DNA of 64,000 nt. It comes from Paenibacillus massiliensis subsp. panacisoli DSM 21345 (lineage in GTDB: Bacteria; Bacillota; Bacilli; Paenibacillales; Paenibacillaceae). Made by a program: the position numbers and the translations under genes. Location: positions 101,412-165,411 of the forward strand of contig NZ_AUFO01000017.1 of assembly GCF_000426545.1 (NCBI RefSeq), read 5' to 3'. The notes below the pieces were generated by a model. It was not told the DNA's origin. It searched no databases and saw nothing but the letters and a program-made list of their open reading frames with translations. Below are positions 33,839 through 42,062 of this stretch, in pieces. Numbering within the stretch: position 1 is the stretch's first letter; each line of letters starts with the position of its first letter.

Positions 33839-35263
33839 GTGAATCATACTGAAGTAAAAGAGAGTGTACAGAAAGAAATTCAATATCCGTTTCCGGCTGA
33901 TTTTTGGTGGGGCTCCTCTGCCTCGGCGACACAAACTGAAGGTACTGTGGAGGGCGACGGAAAAGGACCGAATATATGGGATTACTGGTTCGAGCAAGAG
34001 CCGAATCGCTTCTATGATGGTGTAGGACCCTCCAAGACGTCCGGGTTCTATACCAAGTATAAGGAAGACATCGCGCTGATGAAGGAACTGAAGCATAATT
34101 CGTTTCGGTTCTCGATCTCCTGGTCTCGACTGATTCCAGGAGGGACAGGTGCTGTGAATGAGAAGGCAGTTGAATTCTATAATGCTGTTATTAACGAATT
34201 AACAGAAGCTGGCATTGAGCCGTTCGTGAACTTGTATCATTTTGACTTACCGATGGCTCTGCAGGAGAAGGGTGGCTGGGTGAACCGGGAGACTGTGGAT
34301 GCTTATGTAAAATATGCGAACATCTGCTTCGAGCTCTTCGGTGATCGTATCAGTAAATGGTTCACCCACAATGAGCCTATCGTACCTGTAGAGGGCGGCT
34401 ATCTGTATGATTTCCACTATCCGAATGAGCTGGATTTCGGCAAAGCGGTGCAGGTCGGCTATCATACTCTCCTGTCCAGTGCGAGCGTAATCAAGTCTTA
34501 TCGGGAACAAGGCTATGGTGGCAAGATCGGTATCATCTTGAACCTGACGCCGACCTATCCGCGCAGCCAGCACCCGGCAGATGTTCGCGCCGCAGCCGTC
34601 TGTGATGCGTACTTCAACCGTTCTTTCCTGGACCCGTCCGTGACGGGAGAATTCAATCCGCTTCTGGTAGAGCTGCTGACCAAAGACGGATATCTGCCGG
34701 CTATGCAGGACGGAGACAAGGACATCATTCGTCAGGGTACCATTGATTTGCTGGGAATTAACTATTATCAGCCGCGCCGGGTCAAGGCTAGAGAAAGCCA
34801 GCCGCACCCTGATGCACCTTTTGTACCTGAACATTACTTCGATTATTATGTGATGCCAGGTCGCAAGATGAATGAGATGCGGGGCTGGGAGATCTATGAG
34901 AAGGGTATCTACGATATCCTGACCAATGTGCGTGAGAATTACGGGAACATCGAATGCTTCATTTCCGAGAATGGAATGGGCGTGCAAGGGGAAGAGAAGT
35001 TCAGAAATGAACAGGGCATGATCTGTGATAGCTACCGTATCGACTTTATATGCGAGCATTTGAAATGGGTGCAACGTGCGATCACAGAGGGCTCTAACGT
35101 GAAGGGCTACCATCTGTGGACTTTCATGGATAACTGGTCTTGGTCCAATGCCTATAAGAATCGTTATGGCTTTGTATCCGTGGATCTGGAGAAGGATGGA
35201 CAAAGGTCCGTCAAACAAAGTGGATACTGGTTCAAGCAAGTCATTGAGCATGATGGATTTTAA
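33839..35263 (+). CDS. 6-phospho-beta-glucosidase, GH1
   Basis: 474 residues, GH1 barrel. N-terminal FPADFWWGSSASATQTEG, the acid/base motif KWFTHNEPIVPVEGGY (Asn-Glu-Pro), and the nucleophile motif ECFISENGMGVQGEEK (Glu-Asn-Gly). The C-terminal region YHLWTFMDNWSWSNAYKNRYGFVSVDLEKDGQRSVKQSGYWFKQ contains the Trp-Ser-Asn.x.Tyr/Lys phosphate-loop pattern of phospho-glucosidases. It splits the phosphorylated disaccharide delivered by the PTS. GTG start after AAGGAG; an upstream in-frame start is less well placed. Last gene of the catabolic unit. Confidence 0.93.
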   Translation: MNHTEVKESVQKEIQYPFPADFWWGSSASATQTEGTVEGDGKGPNIWDYWFEQEPNRFYDGVGPSKTSGFYTKYKEDIALMKELKHNSFRFSISWSRLIPGGTGAVNEKAVEFYNAVINELTEAGIEPFVNLYHFDLPMALQEKGGWVNRETVDAYVKYANICFELFGDRISKWFTHNEPIVPVEGGYLYDFHYPNELDFGKAVQVGYHTLLSSASVIKSYREQGYGGKIGIILNLTPTYPRSQHPADVRAAAVCDAYFNRSFLDPSVTGEFNPLLVELLTKDGYLPAMQDGDKDIIRQGTIDLLGINYYQPRRVKARESQPHPDAPFVPEHYFDYYVMPGRKMNEMRGWEIYEKGIYDILTNVRENYGNIECFISENGMGVQGEEKFRNEQGMICDSYRIDFICEHLKWVQRAITEGSNVKGYHLWTFMDNWSWSNAYKNRYGFVSVDLEKDGQRSVKQSGYWFKQVIEHDGF

Positions 35264-35289
35264 GATGGTCCTTAGGACCATCTTTTTTT
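35262..35289 (+). terminator. Rho-independent terminator of the beta-glucoside operon
   Basis: AAGATGGTCC / GGACCATCTT perfect 10-bp stem, TTA loop, then six T. Confidence 0.92.
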
Positions 35290-35524
35290 CAAAATCCCCA
35301 TATCTGAGGATTTACTGGCCAGACACGCAATAGCGTAATAATGACAAAAGACAATAATCAGCTCTCATGACGAGTATGCCAGGTAAGACGAATATGCGAA
35401 GTAAACGGTCTACTGGTGAGAATGTGTGTAGTTATGTATACTTACTAAATACTAATTTCTAAAAAGCTTTTTATCGTATACAGACTAATCTGACACAACA
35501 ATATCTAATACAGGTGATAAAAAG

Positions 35525-36235
35525 ATGAATAAATATGAGCGAATTGCCCGAGAGGTCAAAGAGCGGATCAGTAATAAAACCTATAGCAGTGATGAACCGA
35601 TTCCTGATGAGATCTCGCTGGCTGCCGAGTTCCAAGTGAGCCGGATGACGATGAAAAAGGCATTGGATACGCTGGTTAGCGAGGGGCTGCTGATTCGCAA
35701 GAGAGGACACGGCACCTTTATCGTTAAGGCAGCCTATAATTCACCTGTTAACGTAGTTGTGAATGAAATGCTCGGATTGACCAATCTGCTGCAGGGGAAG
35801 GAGATCACCAACAAAATCATCGCCTTTGATGTTCAATTTCCCACAGAGGAAGTAGCCAATCGTCTATTTATTGATCCTAAATCTCCTGTATACCATGTGA
35901 TTCGTCTGCGCATTGTGGAAGGTGAGCCTTACGTTATGGAAATTACGTATATGCCAACCAACCTGATCAGCGGCCTTACCGATGAAGTGCTGCATGGCTC
36001 GATTTACAAGCATATCAAGGAGGAGCTGGGCTTGAACATCGTGGGGTCACACCGTACGATACGAGCATCGAAATCCACGAAGCTGGATCAGGAGAACTTG
36101 ATCTGTGCATCAGATGACCCGATATTGGAAATAGAGCAGGTGGGTTTTTTGGATAACGGCATTCCATTTGAATATTCGTTCTCACGGCACCGGTATGATA
36201 AGTTTGTATTCACTACCGTGAATCGGATGCGTTAA
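35525..36235 (+). CDS. GntR-family (HutC/UTRA) transcriptional regulator
   Basis: 236 residues. Winged helix at 1-70 (YERIAREVKERISNKTYSSDEPIPDEISLAAEFQVSRMTMKKALDTLVSEGLLIRKRGHGTFI), then a UTRA ligand domain (about 80-230) ending FEYSFSRHRYDKFVFTT. UTRA members sense phosphorylated sugars. Its position after the PTS/GH1 operon and the GTATAGAC direct repeats over that operon's promoter suggest it is the local repressor, released by a 6-phospho-beta-glucoside. Separate transcription is likely because a terminator precedes it. Confidence 0.9.
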   Translation: MNKYERIAREVKERISNKTYSSDEPIPDEISLAAEFQVSRMTMKKALDTLVSEGLLIRKRGHGTFIVKAAYNSPVNVVVNEMLGLTNLLQGKEITNKIIAFDVQFPTEEVANRLFIDPKSPVYHVIRLRIVEGEPYVMEITYMPTNLISGLTDEVLHGSIYKHIKEELGLNIVGSHRTIRASKSTKLDQENLICASDDPILEIEQVGFLDNGIPFEYSFSRHRYDKFVFTTVNRMR

Positions 36236-36247
36236 TTTCTCGTCAGT

Positions 36248-36289
36248 GAGCCTCTTTCAACGGATATAAGTTGAATTAGGCTCTTTTGT
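36248..36289 (+). terminator. Terminator after the GntR gene
   Basis: GAGCCT..TTCAAC pairs with GTTGAA..AGGCTC, then TTTTGTTTG. Confidence 0.8.
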
Positions 36290-36339
36290 TTGTATGCTTG
36301 TATTTACGACGGCGGAGGAAAAAAATGTAATGCAGAGCC

Positions 36340-36392
36340 TTGACTTCGTGTATCAAAGAGCGTATATATGTATTATAGACTGACGGTCGGTC
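36340..36392 (+). promoter_or_regulatory. Promoter and TetR-type operator before the TetR/MFS operon
   Basis: TTGACT (36340-36345), 17-nt spacer, TATATA (36363-36368). The near-perfect palindrome GACTGACGGTCGGTC at 36378-36392 lies over the start of transcription, where a TetR-family self-repressor would bind. Confidence 0.75.
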
Positions 36393-36518
36393 AACGACAC
36401 CGATGAAAACCTCTGCCAGAGCATATCTCATGAGGTAGAGCATCAGCAGGAGCCTGGGCTCCATCCCCAATTGGCCATCATCAGTTACTGTTAATCCAAG
36501 CTTGGGAGGCGCATTGAG

Positions 36519-37496
36519 ATGAGAGTGGTGAAAGAGCATGAAGAGCGTAGAAATGAGATATTGGATGCTGCAGAGGTGTTGTTCCTGACAAAGGGATACG
36601 ACAAGACAACCATTAACGATATTTTACGGGCAATCGGGATTGCCAAGGGCACCTTCTATTATTATTTTACCTCCAAGGAAGCGGTTCTGGATGCGATGGT
36701 GAAACGGGTGGTGGATGCTGGTGTTGAGACGGCACGCAGTATCGCTAACGATCCGGCTATCACGGTGCATAAGAAATTCCTGCTCATTATGCTTGCGCAG
36801 AAGCCGAATACGGCAGTGAAGCAGCAGCTTATTGAGGAGCTACACGAGGCTAGTAATGCCCAGATGCATCAGAAAAGTCTGAGCTTAACGGTACAGCATC
36901 TTACGCCAGTGCTACAGGAAGTAGTAGAACAGGGGATACGTGAGGGACTCTTCCGAACCCCTTATCCTCGGCAGTCCATTGAGCTATTGCTGGTAGCTGC
37001 CGTGACCCTATTCGATGAAGGGCTCTTCCGCTGGACACCTGAGGAGCAGGCTGAGCGGGTTCAAGGCCTGATCTATGCCATGGAGACCTTGCTTGGTGCC
37101 AAGCAGGGAAGCTTCGCGTATATTGTTCAATTGTTCGACCAGCCAGAATTAGCGGAGGCTCGGTCTCTCACCGAGGAGTCTGATGCTACCAATGGTAAGG
37201 ATGCTGGTAAGGATGCTATTGAAGGCAGAGGTAAGGATGTTATTAAAGAGACGATTGATAATAACATTATCGATAACAAGAAGTCCTCTGGTAAGAAGGC
37301 CAACGAGGGCAAGAAGGACAAAAAGCGGAAGATGAAGAACAGCGATAAAGATAACGACAAGGGCAATAAAAAGAATAGCAAGAAGAGTAGTGATGGCAAG
37401 AAGGGGAGCTCCGGGAAGAAGCGCTCTGATAAAAAGCAGTCTGGGAGCACCGAGGCCCAGGGTATAGGAGAACAGAAGGCAGATGAGCATGCTTAA
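36519..37496 (+). CDS. TetR-family regulator with a long Lys-rich disordered tail
   Basis: 325 residues, of which the first about 210 are a normal TetR protein: NEILDAAEVLFLTKGYDKTTINDILRAIGIAKGTFYYYFTSKEAVLDAMV is the DNA-binding part, followed by the helical ligand domain. Residues about 225-325 are low complexity, full of Lys, Asp, Asn, Gly and Ser (ANEGKKDKKRKMKNSDKDND, KKNSKKSSDGKKGSSGKKRS), which is not usual for the family. The tail overlaps the MFS start by 14 nt. Start ATG is 9 nt after GGGAGG. Likely a repressor of the exporter gene it is fused to in transcription. Tail role unknown. Confidence 0.85.
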   Translation: MRVVKEHEERRNEILDAAEVLFLTKGYDKTTINDILRAIGIAKGTFYYYFTSKEAVLDAMVKRVVDAGVETARSIANDPAITVHKKFLLIMLAQKPNTAVKQQLIEELHEASNAQMHQKSLSLTVQHLTPVLQEVVEQGIREGLFRTPYPRQSIELLLVAAVTLFDEGLFRWTPEEQAERVQGLIYAMETLLGAKQGSFAYIVQLFDQPELAEARSLTEESDATNGKDAGKDAIEGRGKDVIKETIDNNIIDNKKSSGKKANEGKKDKKRKMKNSDKDNDKGNKKNSKKSSDGKKGSSGKKRSDKKQSGSTEAQGIGEQKADEHA

Positions 37497-38787
37497 GAGC
37501 TCTTTTACTACATTCCTGGTACTATGGCTAGGGGAGCTGACCTCCAGTATAGGGAGCGGACTGACAGCCTTCGGACTGGGTGTCTACGTCTTTCAGATGA
37601 CTCATTCCGCAACGGCGGTCTCCCTGGTAACGCTATGTGCATTCCTACCGATCATCCTGCTCGCTCCAGTAGGGGGTGTGCTGGCGGATCGCTTCGATCG
37701 CAGGCTCATGATGCTGATAGGCGACGGCGGCTCTGTATTGGGGCTACTGTATATTCTGCTAATTATGACGACAGGGCATATGGAGGTATGGCACATTTGT
37801 ATCGGTGTAATCCTCAGTTCTATCTTTGCCTCCTTAACTGACCCAGCCTACCGGGCGACCATTACCGATCTGCTCAGCAAGGAGCAGTATGCACAGGCTA
37901 GTGGAATGGTGCAGTTAGCTGGAGCTTCGAAATACCTTATTTCACCTGTGCTGGCCGGCTTATTCATTGGAGTCATCGGTATTGAAGGAATATTGCTGCT
38001 GGATATGTCCACCTTTCTAGTAACCTTACTTACGATTATTGTCGTGCGGAGCCGTGTGGCAGCCAATTGCAGCAAGGAATCCAAGACAAGAGAACATAGC
38101 AATCTCTGGGCTGAGCTTCATGAAGGATGGCATATAGTCATGAAGGCCAAAGGAGTGCGCTATCTGATGCTTATTCTGACCTTGGTAACGTTCTTTATCG
38201 GGTTCCTAGAGACGCTGTTCACTCCGCTGGTATTACCACTATCGGATGCACGCACGCTAGGAATCGTTGAATCCATCAGTGCTACAGGCTTACTGCTCGG
38301 AAGCTTATTCATCGGAGTGTTCAGTATTCGTAAGCAGCACAGCAAAGTCATGGCCTTAGGCCTGTTTATGTCCGGTATCTTCTTTGCCCTACTAGGAATG
38401 ACGACGAATGTAGTGCTAATTACGACCATGGGATTTTTGTTTTTTGCTGCACTGGCCTTCGTGAATACGAGTGCTGATGTTCTCATTCGCACCCATATCC
38501 CGAACGAGACTCAGGGGAGAGCCTGGGGAATGATTGGCTTGATATCTCAGCTCGGATATATAGCAGCTTATGCTAGTGCTGGTATATTATCAGATGGAGT
38601 CTTTAATCCACTGCTCACGGAGCATGGTGCGCTGGCGTCTACAGTTGGTGCAGTCATTGGTACAGGTCCCGGCCGAGGAATCGGATTCTTGTTCTTGCTG
38701 GCTGGCGTGATGGTTATGTTGACGGCGGTCATGCTAATACGAGTACGATCCATTCGAGAGCTTGAGTCGTCCCCAGCATTGCAATAG
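37483..38787 (+). CDS. MFS transporter (drug-efflux type)
   Basis: 434 residues, about twelve membrane segments. N-terminal FTTFLVLWLGELTSSIGSGLTAFGLGVYVFQMT, the MFS loop motif GGVLADRFDRRLMMLIGD between helices 2 and 3, and NTSADVLIRTHIPNETQGRAWGMIGLISQLGY in the C-terminal half, typical of the MdtH/TetV-like efflux group of Bacillota. It shares 14 nt with the TetR gene, so it is co-translated with its probable repressor. ATG 37489 is a possible second start. Substrate unknown, probably a toxic lipophile. Confidence 0.88.
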   Translation: MSMLKSSFTTFLVLWLGELTSSIGSGLTAFGLGVYVFQMTHSATAVSLVTLCAFLPIILLAPVGGVLADRFDRRLMMLIGDGGSVLGLLYILLIMTTGHMEVWHICIGVILSSIFASLTDPAYRATITDLLSKEQYAQASGMVQLAGASKYLISPVLAGLFIGVIGIEGILLLDMSTFLVTLLTIIVVRSRVAANCSKESKTREHSNLWAELHEGWHIVMKAKGVRYLMLILTLVTFFIGFLETLFTPLVLPLSDARTLGIVESISATGLLLGSLFIGVFSIRKQHSKVMALGLFMSGIFFALLGMTTNVVLITTMGFLFFAALAFVNTSADVLIRTHIPNETQGRAWGMIGLISQLGYIAAYASAGILSDGVFNPLLTEHGALASTVGAVIGTGPGRGIGFLFLLAGVMVMLTAVMLIRVRSIRELESSPALQ

Positions 38788-38819
38788 AACAGTTCGAGTG
38801 AATAGCGTAAGTACAATTA

Positions 38820-38857
38820 GAGAGGATCCTGGCCGACACGGTGCATGATCCTCTTGA
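38820..38857. terminator. Bidirectional terminator between MFS and YvrJ-like genes
   Basis: AGAGGATC and GATCCTCT form the stem ends around a 17-nt centre; T-rich or A-rich sequence on both sides. Placed between convergent genes. Confidence 0.55.
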
Positions 38858-38864
38858 TCTACGT

Positions 38865-39140
38865 TTAGAGATGTTTTTTGGATACCATTCGTGGATGGTT
38901 ACTTTCCGTACTGGATAAGTGTGGGTCCTTGAAGTCCTTCGTAGCTTGGCTGGATATTTGGTGAAGTGTCTTGTCAACCAACATGATTGACTTGTTGAGC
39001 TGCAGCAGTCTTTTGTCGAGATCGTCCAAGCGTTGGTTAAAGTTACCGAGGACGCTGCGTAGCAAAATAATGGCGATCAGGCTGGGAAAGCCGACAGTGC
39101 CAATAAGAGTGCTGATCTGCTCTGCCGATAGGCTGTCCAT
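38865..39140 (-). CDS. YvrJ-like small membrane protein
   Basis: 91 residues. One membrane helix near the N-terminus (LIGTVGFPSLIAIILLRSVLG), then a coiled coil (NQRLDDLDKRLLQLNKSIMLVDKTLHQI). The GxVGFP start is the mark of the YvrJ family. The ATG at 39140 follows AAGGAGGAG; an upstream in-frame ATG is less well placed. It is the last gene of a unit with a sigma region-4 protein and an RsoA-like protein, the same company yvrJ keeps in B. subtilis with sigO (yvrI) and rsoA (yvrHa). Function unknown. Confidence 0.75.
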   Translation of the reverse strand: MDSLSAEQISTLIGTVGFPSLIAIILLRSVLGNFNQRLDDLDKRLLQLNKSIMLVDKTLHQISSQATKDFKDPHLSSTESNHPRMVSKKHL

Positions 39141-39209
39141 AGGATGTGCTCCTCCTTCCATTCTGATCAATGAATGATTGTAGCCAAATAAAAAGCAGGT
39201 ACGTGAGCT

Positions 39210-39425
39210 TCAGACGTCTGTCTGCAAGAATTCAAGGAATTCTACGATAATCTCAGACGCAGCATCCTCTCGTGGTAGATGGATATAGCAGGACAAGCGC
39301 TGAATATCAGGCTGAAAGAGCTCGATAACAGCTAGCATCGCCTCCGAATCATGCTGTCTTGCCGCCTGGATCAGTTGTTCGAAGTGAGCTTCTGAGACAA
39401 TTGCTTCAGCATTTTTCTCTTCCAT
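39210..39425 (-). CDS. RsoA-like / HTH_16-like partner of a split sigma factor
   Basis: 71 residues. FEQLIQAARQHDSEAMLAVIELFQPDIQRLSCYIHLPREDAASEIIVEFLEFLQ resembles the region-2-like small proteins RsoA of B. subtilis and the HTH_16 proteins next to sigma-like genes in Tn916-type elements. RsoA contacts core polymerase and the -10, while its partner SigO provides region 4. The gene overlaps the region-4 gene by 55 nt, so the two are made together. Confidence 0.65.
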   Translation of the reverse strand: MEEKNAEAIVSEAHFEQLIQAARQHDSEAMLAVIELFQPDIQRLSCYIHLPREDAASEIIVEFLEFLQTDV

Positions 39426-39715
39426 TGATTCACCGCCTGTTGGCTAATTTTGAGCTGACGGGCTACCTCAGCTTCGGTCAATCCCTCCCAATACAGCTTG
39501 TGCAGCACCCGTTGTCCAGTGTCGGGCAAAGTATCTAGCAATTGCTCCAAGGTTAGAGCCTGATCAGACGCTACTGTGAAATCTTCCTTTATGGCTTCGT
39601 GCTCCAGAAGCGGGAGCTCTCTGTTCCTGATCTTCTTGGCTTTGTATTGAATCCTCCAACCAATCCGGTATATCTCTGCACGATACCGCTCATAGGCTGT
39701 CTGTCCGGTAATCAT
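39371..39715 (-). CDS. SigO-like sigma factor carrying region 4 only
   Basis: 114 residues. A basic N-terminal helix stretch (YERYRAEIYRIGWRIQYKAKKIRNRELP) precedes a clear sigma region 4: LEQLLDTLPDTGQRVLHKLYWEGLTEAEVARQLKISQQAVNQWKRKMLKQL. No region 2 is present, which in a SigO-type system is supplied by the separate RsoA-like protein encoded by the overlapping gene. First gene of the unit. Targets unknown. A LexA-type palindrome lies about 90 nt upstream. Confidence 0.75.
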   Translation of the reverse strand: MITGQTAYERYRAEIYRIGWRIQYKAKKIRNRELPLLEHEAIKEDFTVASDQALTLEQLLDTLPDTGQRVLHKLYWEGLTEAEVARQLKISQQAVNQWKRKMLKQLSQKLTSNN

Positions 39716-39805
39716 GCTACTCGCTCCTTTCTATATATACTTTAAATGCTTTGAGATGCATCTACTTATATAGGTATTTTTGGGTTGTATTTTACAACTG
39801 AAAAA

Positions 39806-39817
39806 GAACATTTGTTC
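39806..39817. promoter_or_regulatory. LexA (SOS)-type palindrome GAACATTTGTTC
   Basis: Matches the Bacillota SOS box core GAAC-N4-GTTC. It lies between the split-sigma operon (minus) and the 14-codon frame and TPR-like gene (plus). Which gene it serves, if any, is not clear. Confidence 0.5.
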
Positions 39818-39918
39818 TATTTTTTTGTTAAAAAAATTGATGCCAGATTATGTGTTATATAACAGCAAAGATACCACTGCTATTCTTGTATAAGGTATAG
39901 TAAAAAGGTGGAAAACAC

Positions 39919-39963
39919 ATGTTCAAAAACACATTACAGATAGTCGTAGAATTAGAAGAATGA
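39919..39963 (+). CDS. Putative 14-residue leader peptide
   Basis: ATG 8 nt after AAGGTGG, reading FKNTLQIVVELEE then stop, 15 nt before the next gene. Clear ribosome site, so it may be translated; function unknown. Confidence 0.4.
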   Translation: MFKNTLQIVVELEE

Positions 39964-39978
39964 AAGGACAGAAATGAG

Positions 39979-40617
39979 ATGAAGCTGAAGTATTTGATTG
40001 TTGCCATGTTCATGGGAGGGTATTTGTGGTATTGCTCGATATATCCTGATTACAAGGTTCCTGCCACGATCGGTTTGTTCTTGTCGCTTATCGTTGTGCT
40101 CCTGCTGCCTAGCGTGTACAGCATCTTGTGGGAGACAAATATCAGGCGGCTGGAACGATATCTATTGGCCAATCAAAGCAAGCCCGAGGTCTATCTCTAT
40201 TACGCGGTTGGTCATGAGCTGGATGAGGAAGTGGAGCAATGCATCCACGAGCTGCTGGCTCAGCATAAGAGTGTGAGTAAGCAGGCTTTGTTCAAGACGG
40301 TGCTGGCATTTCACAGAAAGAATCTGCTAGAGGTACAGGGAGAGATCGAACACATTCGTCCTCAGGCGTATAGTGATTATTATCGGGCGGCTCTTCAGAT
40401 TGAACTGGGACATACGGAGGCTGCGCTGCAGATCATTGACGGGATACCCAAGGAGTGGATGCGTAACGCATTATTGTATGATATCAAGCGGAGGGCCGGG
40501 GAGATCGAAGAGGCGCAAGCTCTGGCGGAGCAGTGCCTAAGCCAAGTGAGAGGATTGCAGAAGTACATCCTGTTCAGAACGTTCCAGCGTCATCTGCCGA
40601 CCTTGCAGAGTGAGTGA
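39979..40617 (+). CDS. Membrane-anchored helical-repeat (TPR-like) protein of unknown function
   Basis: 212 residues. Two N-terminal membrane segments (YLIVAMFMGGYLWYCSIY and TIGLFLSLIVVLLLPSVYSI), then a soluble helical part with paired helices that resemble TPR units (YYRAALQIELGHTEAALQIIDGIP, ALLYDIKRRAGEIEEAQALAEQCL). AAAGGA precedes the start. No family name recognised. Stands between the leader-peptide frame and a gene for another small unknown protein. Confidence 0.75.
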   Translation: MKLKYLIVAMFMGGYLWYCSIYPDYKVPATIGLFLSLIVVLLLPSVYSILWETNIRRLERYLLANQSKPEVYLYYAVGHELDEEVEQCIHELLAQHKSVSKQALFKTVLAFHRKNLLEVQGEIEHIRPQAYSDYYRAALQIELGHTEAALQIIDGIPKEWMRNALLYDIKRRAGEIEEAQALAEQCLSQVRGLQKYILFRTFQRHLPTLQSE

Positions 40618-40776
40618 TCCCTTCTTGGGTGCATCGTCCAACTTAAGCCATGATCCTTATGGCAAGCGGAAATTTCATAATTTGTATAATTCGCTTCCAG
40701 GCTGATTTGCATGCAGCTGCTTCGGAGCTAGAAGTGATGAGAGGTTCTTAATCAAATTACAGATAGGTTGATAGAG

Positions 40777-41172
40777 ATGAAAATGGACATTCAAGAGGTC
40801 ATGGCGTTACTTATTCAGGCATGTCCCTCATATCAGAACCGGGCAGAGCGCTACCTGAACGATAACTATGAAGCTGGGGAGCAACGGCTGTATTATCTTG
40901 AGGTGGCAGATTTTGCAGAGCATCTATTCCCGAGGCTATTAAACCAATCAACGAATGAGGTGAAGGATGTATTCTCTGTCGTGGAGCGGATGTACTTAGA
41001 AGGGAATGAAGAGGTGCAGACCTTGCTCACGACAGGCTTCTTCGAAAGTCTACAAAACCGGATCTTAGCGTGCGAGGGGCTCCAGCTATCGGACTTTGAT
41101 CACCATCTGGGACGATTGTCGCTTGCCACCTGGAGATACCTGATCCAATATTGGGAAGGACGGGATGCATAA
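40777..41172 (+). CDS. Small conserved-looking protein of unknown function
   Basis: 131 residues, helical, acidic, no signal peptide: DIQEVMALLIQACPSYQNRAERYLND, then YLEVADFAEHLFPRLL and a closing LGRLSLATWRYLIQYWEG. It has the look of small immunity- or contact-related cytoplasmic proteins of Bacillota, but I cannot name a family with confidence. Ribosome site is weak (ATAGGTTG); ATG 40783 is an alternative start. Confidence 0.6.
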   Translation: MKMDIQEVMALLIQACPSYQNRAERYLNDNYEAGEQRLYYLEVADFAEHLFPRLLNQSTNEVKDVFSVVERMYLEGNEEVQTLLTTGFFESLQNRILACEGLQLSDFDHHLGRLSLATWRYLIQYWEGRDA

Positions 41173-41305
41173 TTCAGTAGGGTTCAGGTCGTCTTTGTTC
41201 AAAAGAAGAGGTGACTTATAAAGTAGAGCTTACAGCTCAAGACATGTGGACCTAATACAAAGCTTCAAGTCCCAAGAGCAAAGTCGCCAGCCTAAGAAGC
41301 AGATG

Positions 41306-41698
41306 TCACAAAGCTTTAACCGGGCTGCCTCCAGCCCACTGCTCTAGCTCCTTGCGTAGCAGCGCTCGCTCATCCTCGTTCAACTCTAGACGAAGTCCAT
41401 ATTGATACTGATCCACACCAAATATCCAACCCCATCGAACGCGGCCAGTGAAGGCTAACTCGCGCCCATTTAATTGGTATTGAACCATGACATTCGAAGC
41501 ACCTGCGGAGGGACGAAGCTTTAGCGAGGTGCGTATTTTGCAGCCTGCAAGACTAAGGTCTATTAGTTCACCTTCTGCGGACAGGGTTGAGTCTGGTCTC
41601 ATGCTGTTCTGTGGAAGAGTGATTAGACAAGGTAAAGGCTGATTCATGACATAACGGAAGGGTTCTTTTCGAACATGATCTTGAGTGCTATCTTCCAT
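41306..41698 (-). CDS. PilZ-domain protein, probable c-di-GMP receptor
   Basis: 130 residues. The PilZ motif ELIDLSLAGCKIRT is clear (Asp-x-Ser-x-x-Gly), and the arginines of RKEPFRY near residue 10-16 could be the RxxxR part, slightly off the usual spacing. The rest is a beta barrel (ELAFTGRVRWGWIF, YQYGLRLELNEDER). It would bind c-di-GMP and transmit the signal to an unknown partner. Start: ATG 7 nt after GGAGG; an upstream in-frame ATG is rejected. Confidence 0.8.
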   Translation of the reverse strand: MEDSTQDHVRKEPFRYVMNQPLPCLITLPQNSMRPDSTLSAEGELIDLSLAGCKIRTSLKLRPSAGASNVMVQYQLNGRELAFTGRVRWGWIFGVDQYQYGLRLELNEDERALLRKELEQWAGGSPVKAL

Positions 41699-42062
41699 CC
41701 AATGGCCTCCAATCTGGTATATAGGTGAATGTATGATGTTCAAGCGGTCTATAATCTATGTCTCTATACATTTTAAGGATAAAGTTAACAATTATATAGA
41801 TTTATCCATCGTATATCATGAGTACATGTACCCATTTGTTATTATATAAGAGGTCCTTGATCATGTCGATGCATTTACTTCATAACAAGGGAACTTCTGA
41901 TAATATGACCAGCGCAAGCGGAGAGTGCGTATAATTCCGATCGTAAAAGGTGTATTTGAAAGTGTAATCCCGAGGTAGGATAATAGATTTATGTGGATAT
42001 GGCTATGCATTTTGCAGGCAACTAGCCAATTGACGCTATATGAATGATAGGGGGAAATATGA
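41699..42062. other. Intergenic region without recognised features
   Basis: 364 nt between the divergent PilZ and DinB genes, AT-rich. A possible -10 TATAAT at 41930 is all I see; no -35 in good position. Confidence 0.3.

Noticed and set aside
34247..35281. 344-codon minus-strand frame opposite the 6-phospho-beta-glucosidase gene
   Set aside because: Long, but antisense to a clear GH1 gene with all motifs; composition is that of a shadow frame.
37127..37490. Minus-strand hydrophobic frames opposite the Lys-rich TetR tail
   Set aside because: They are the complement of AAG/GAT-rich DNA, which always yields Leu/Phe-rich antisense frames.
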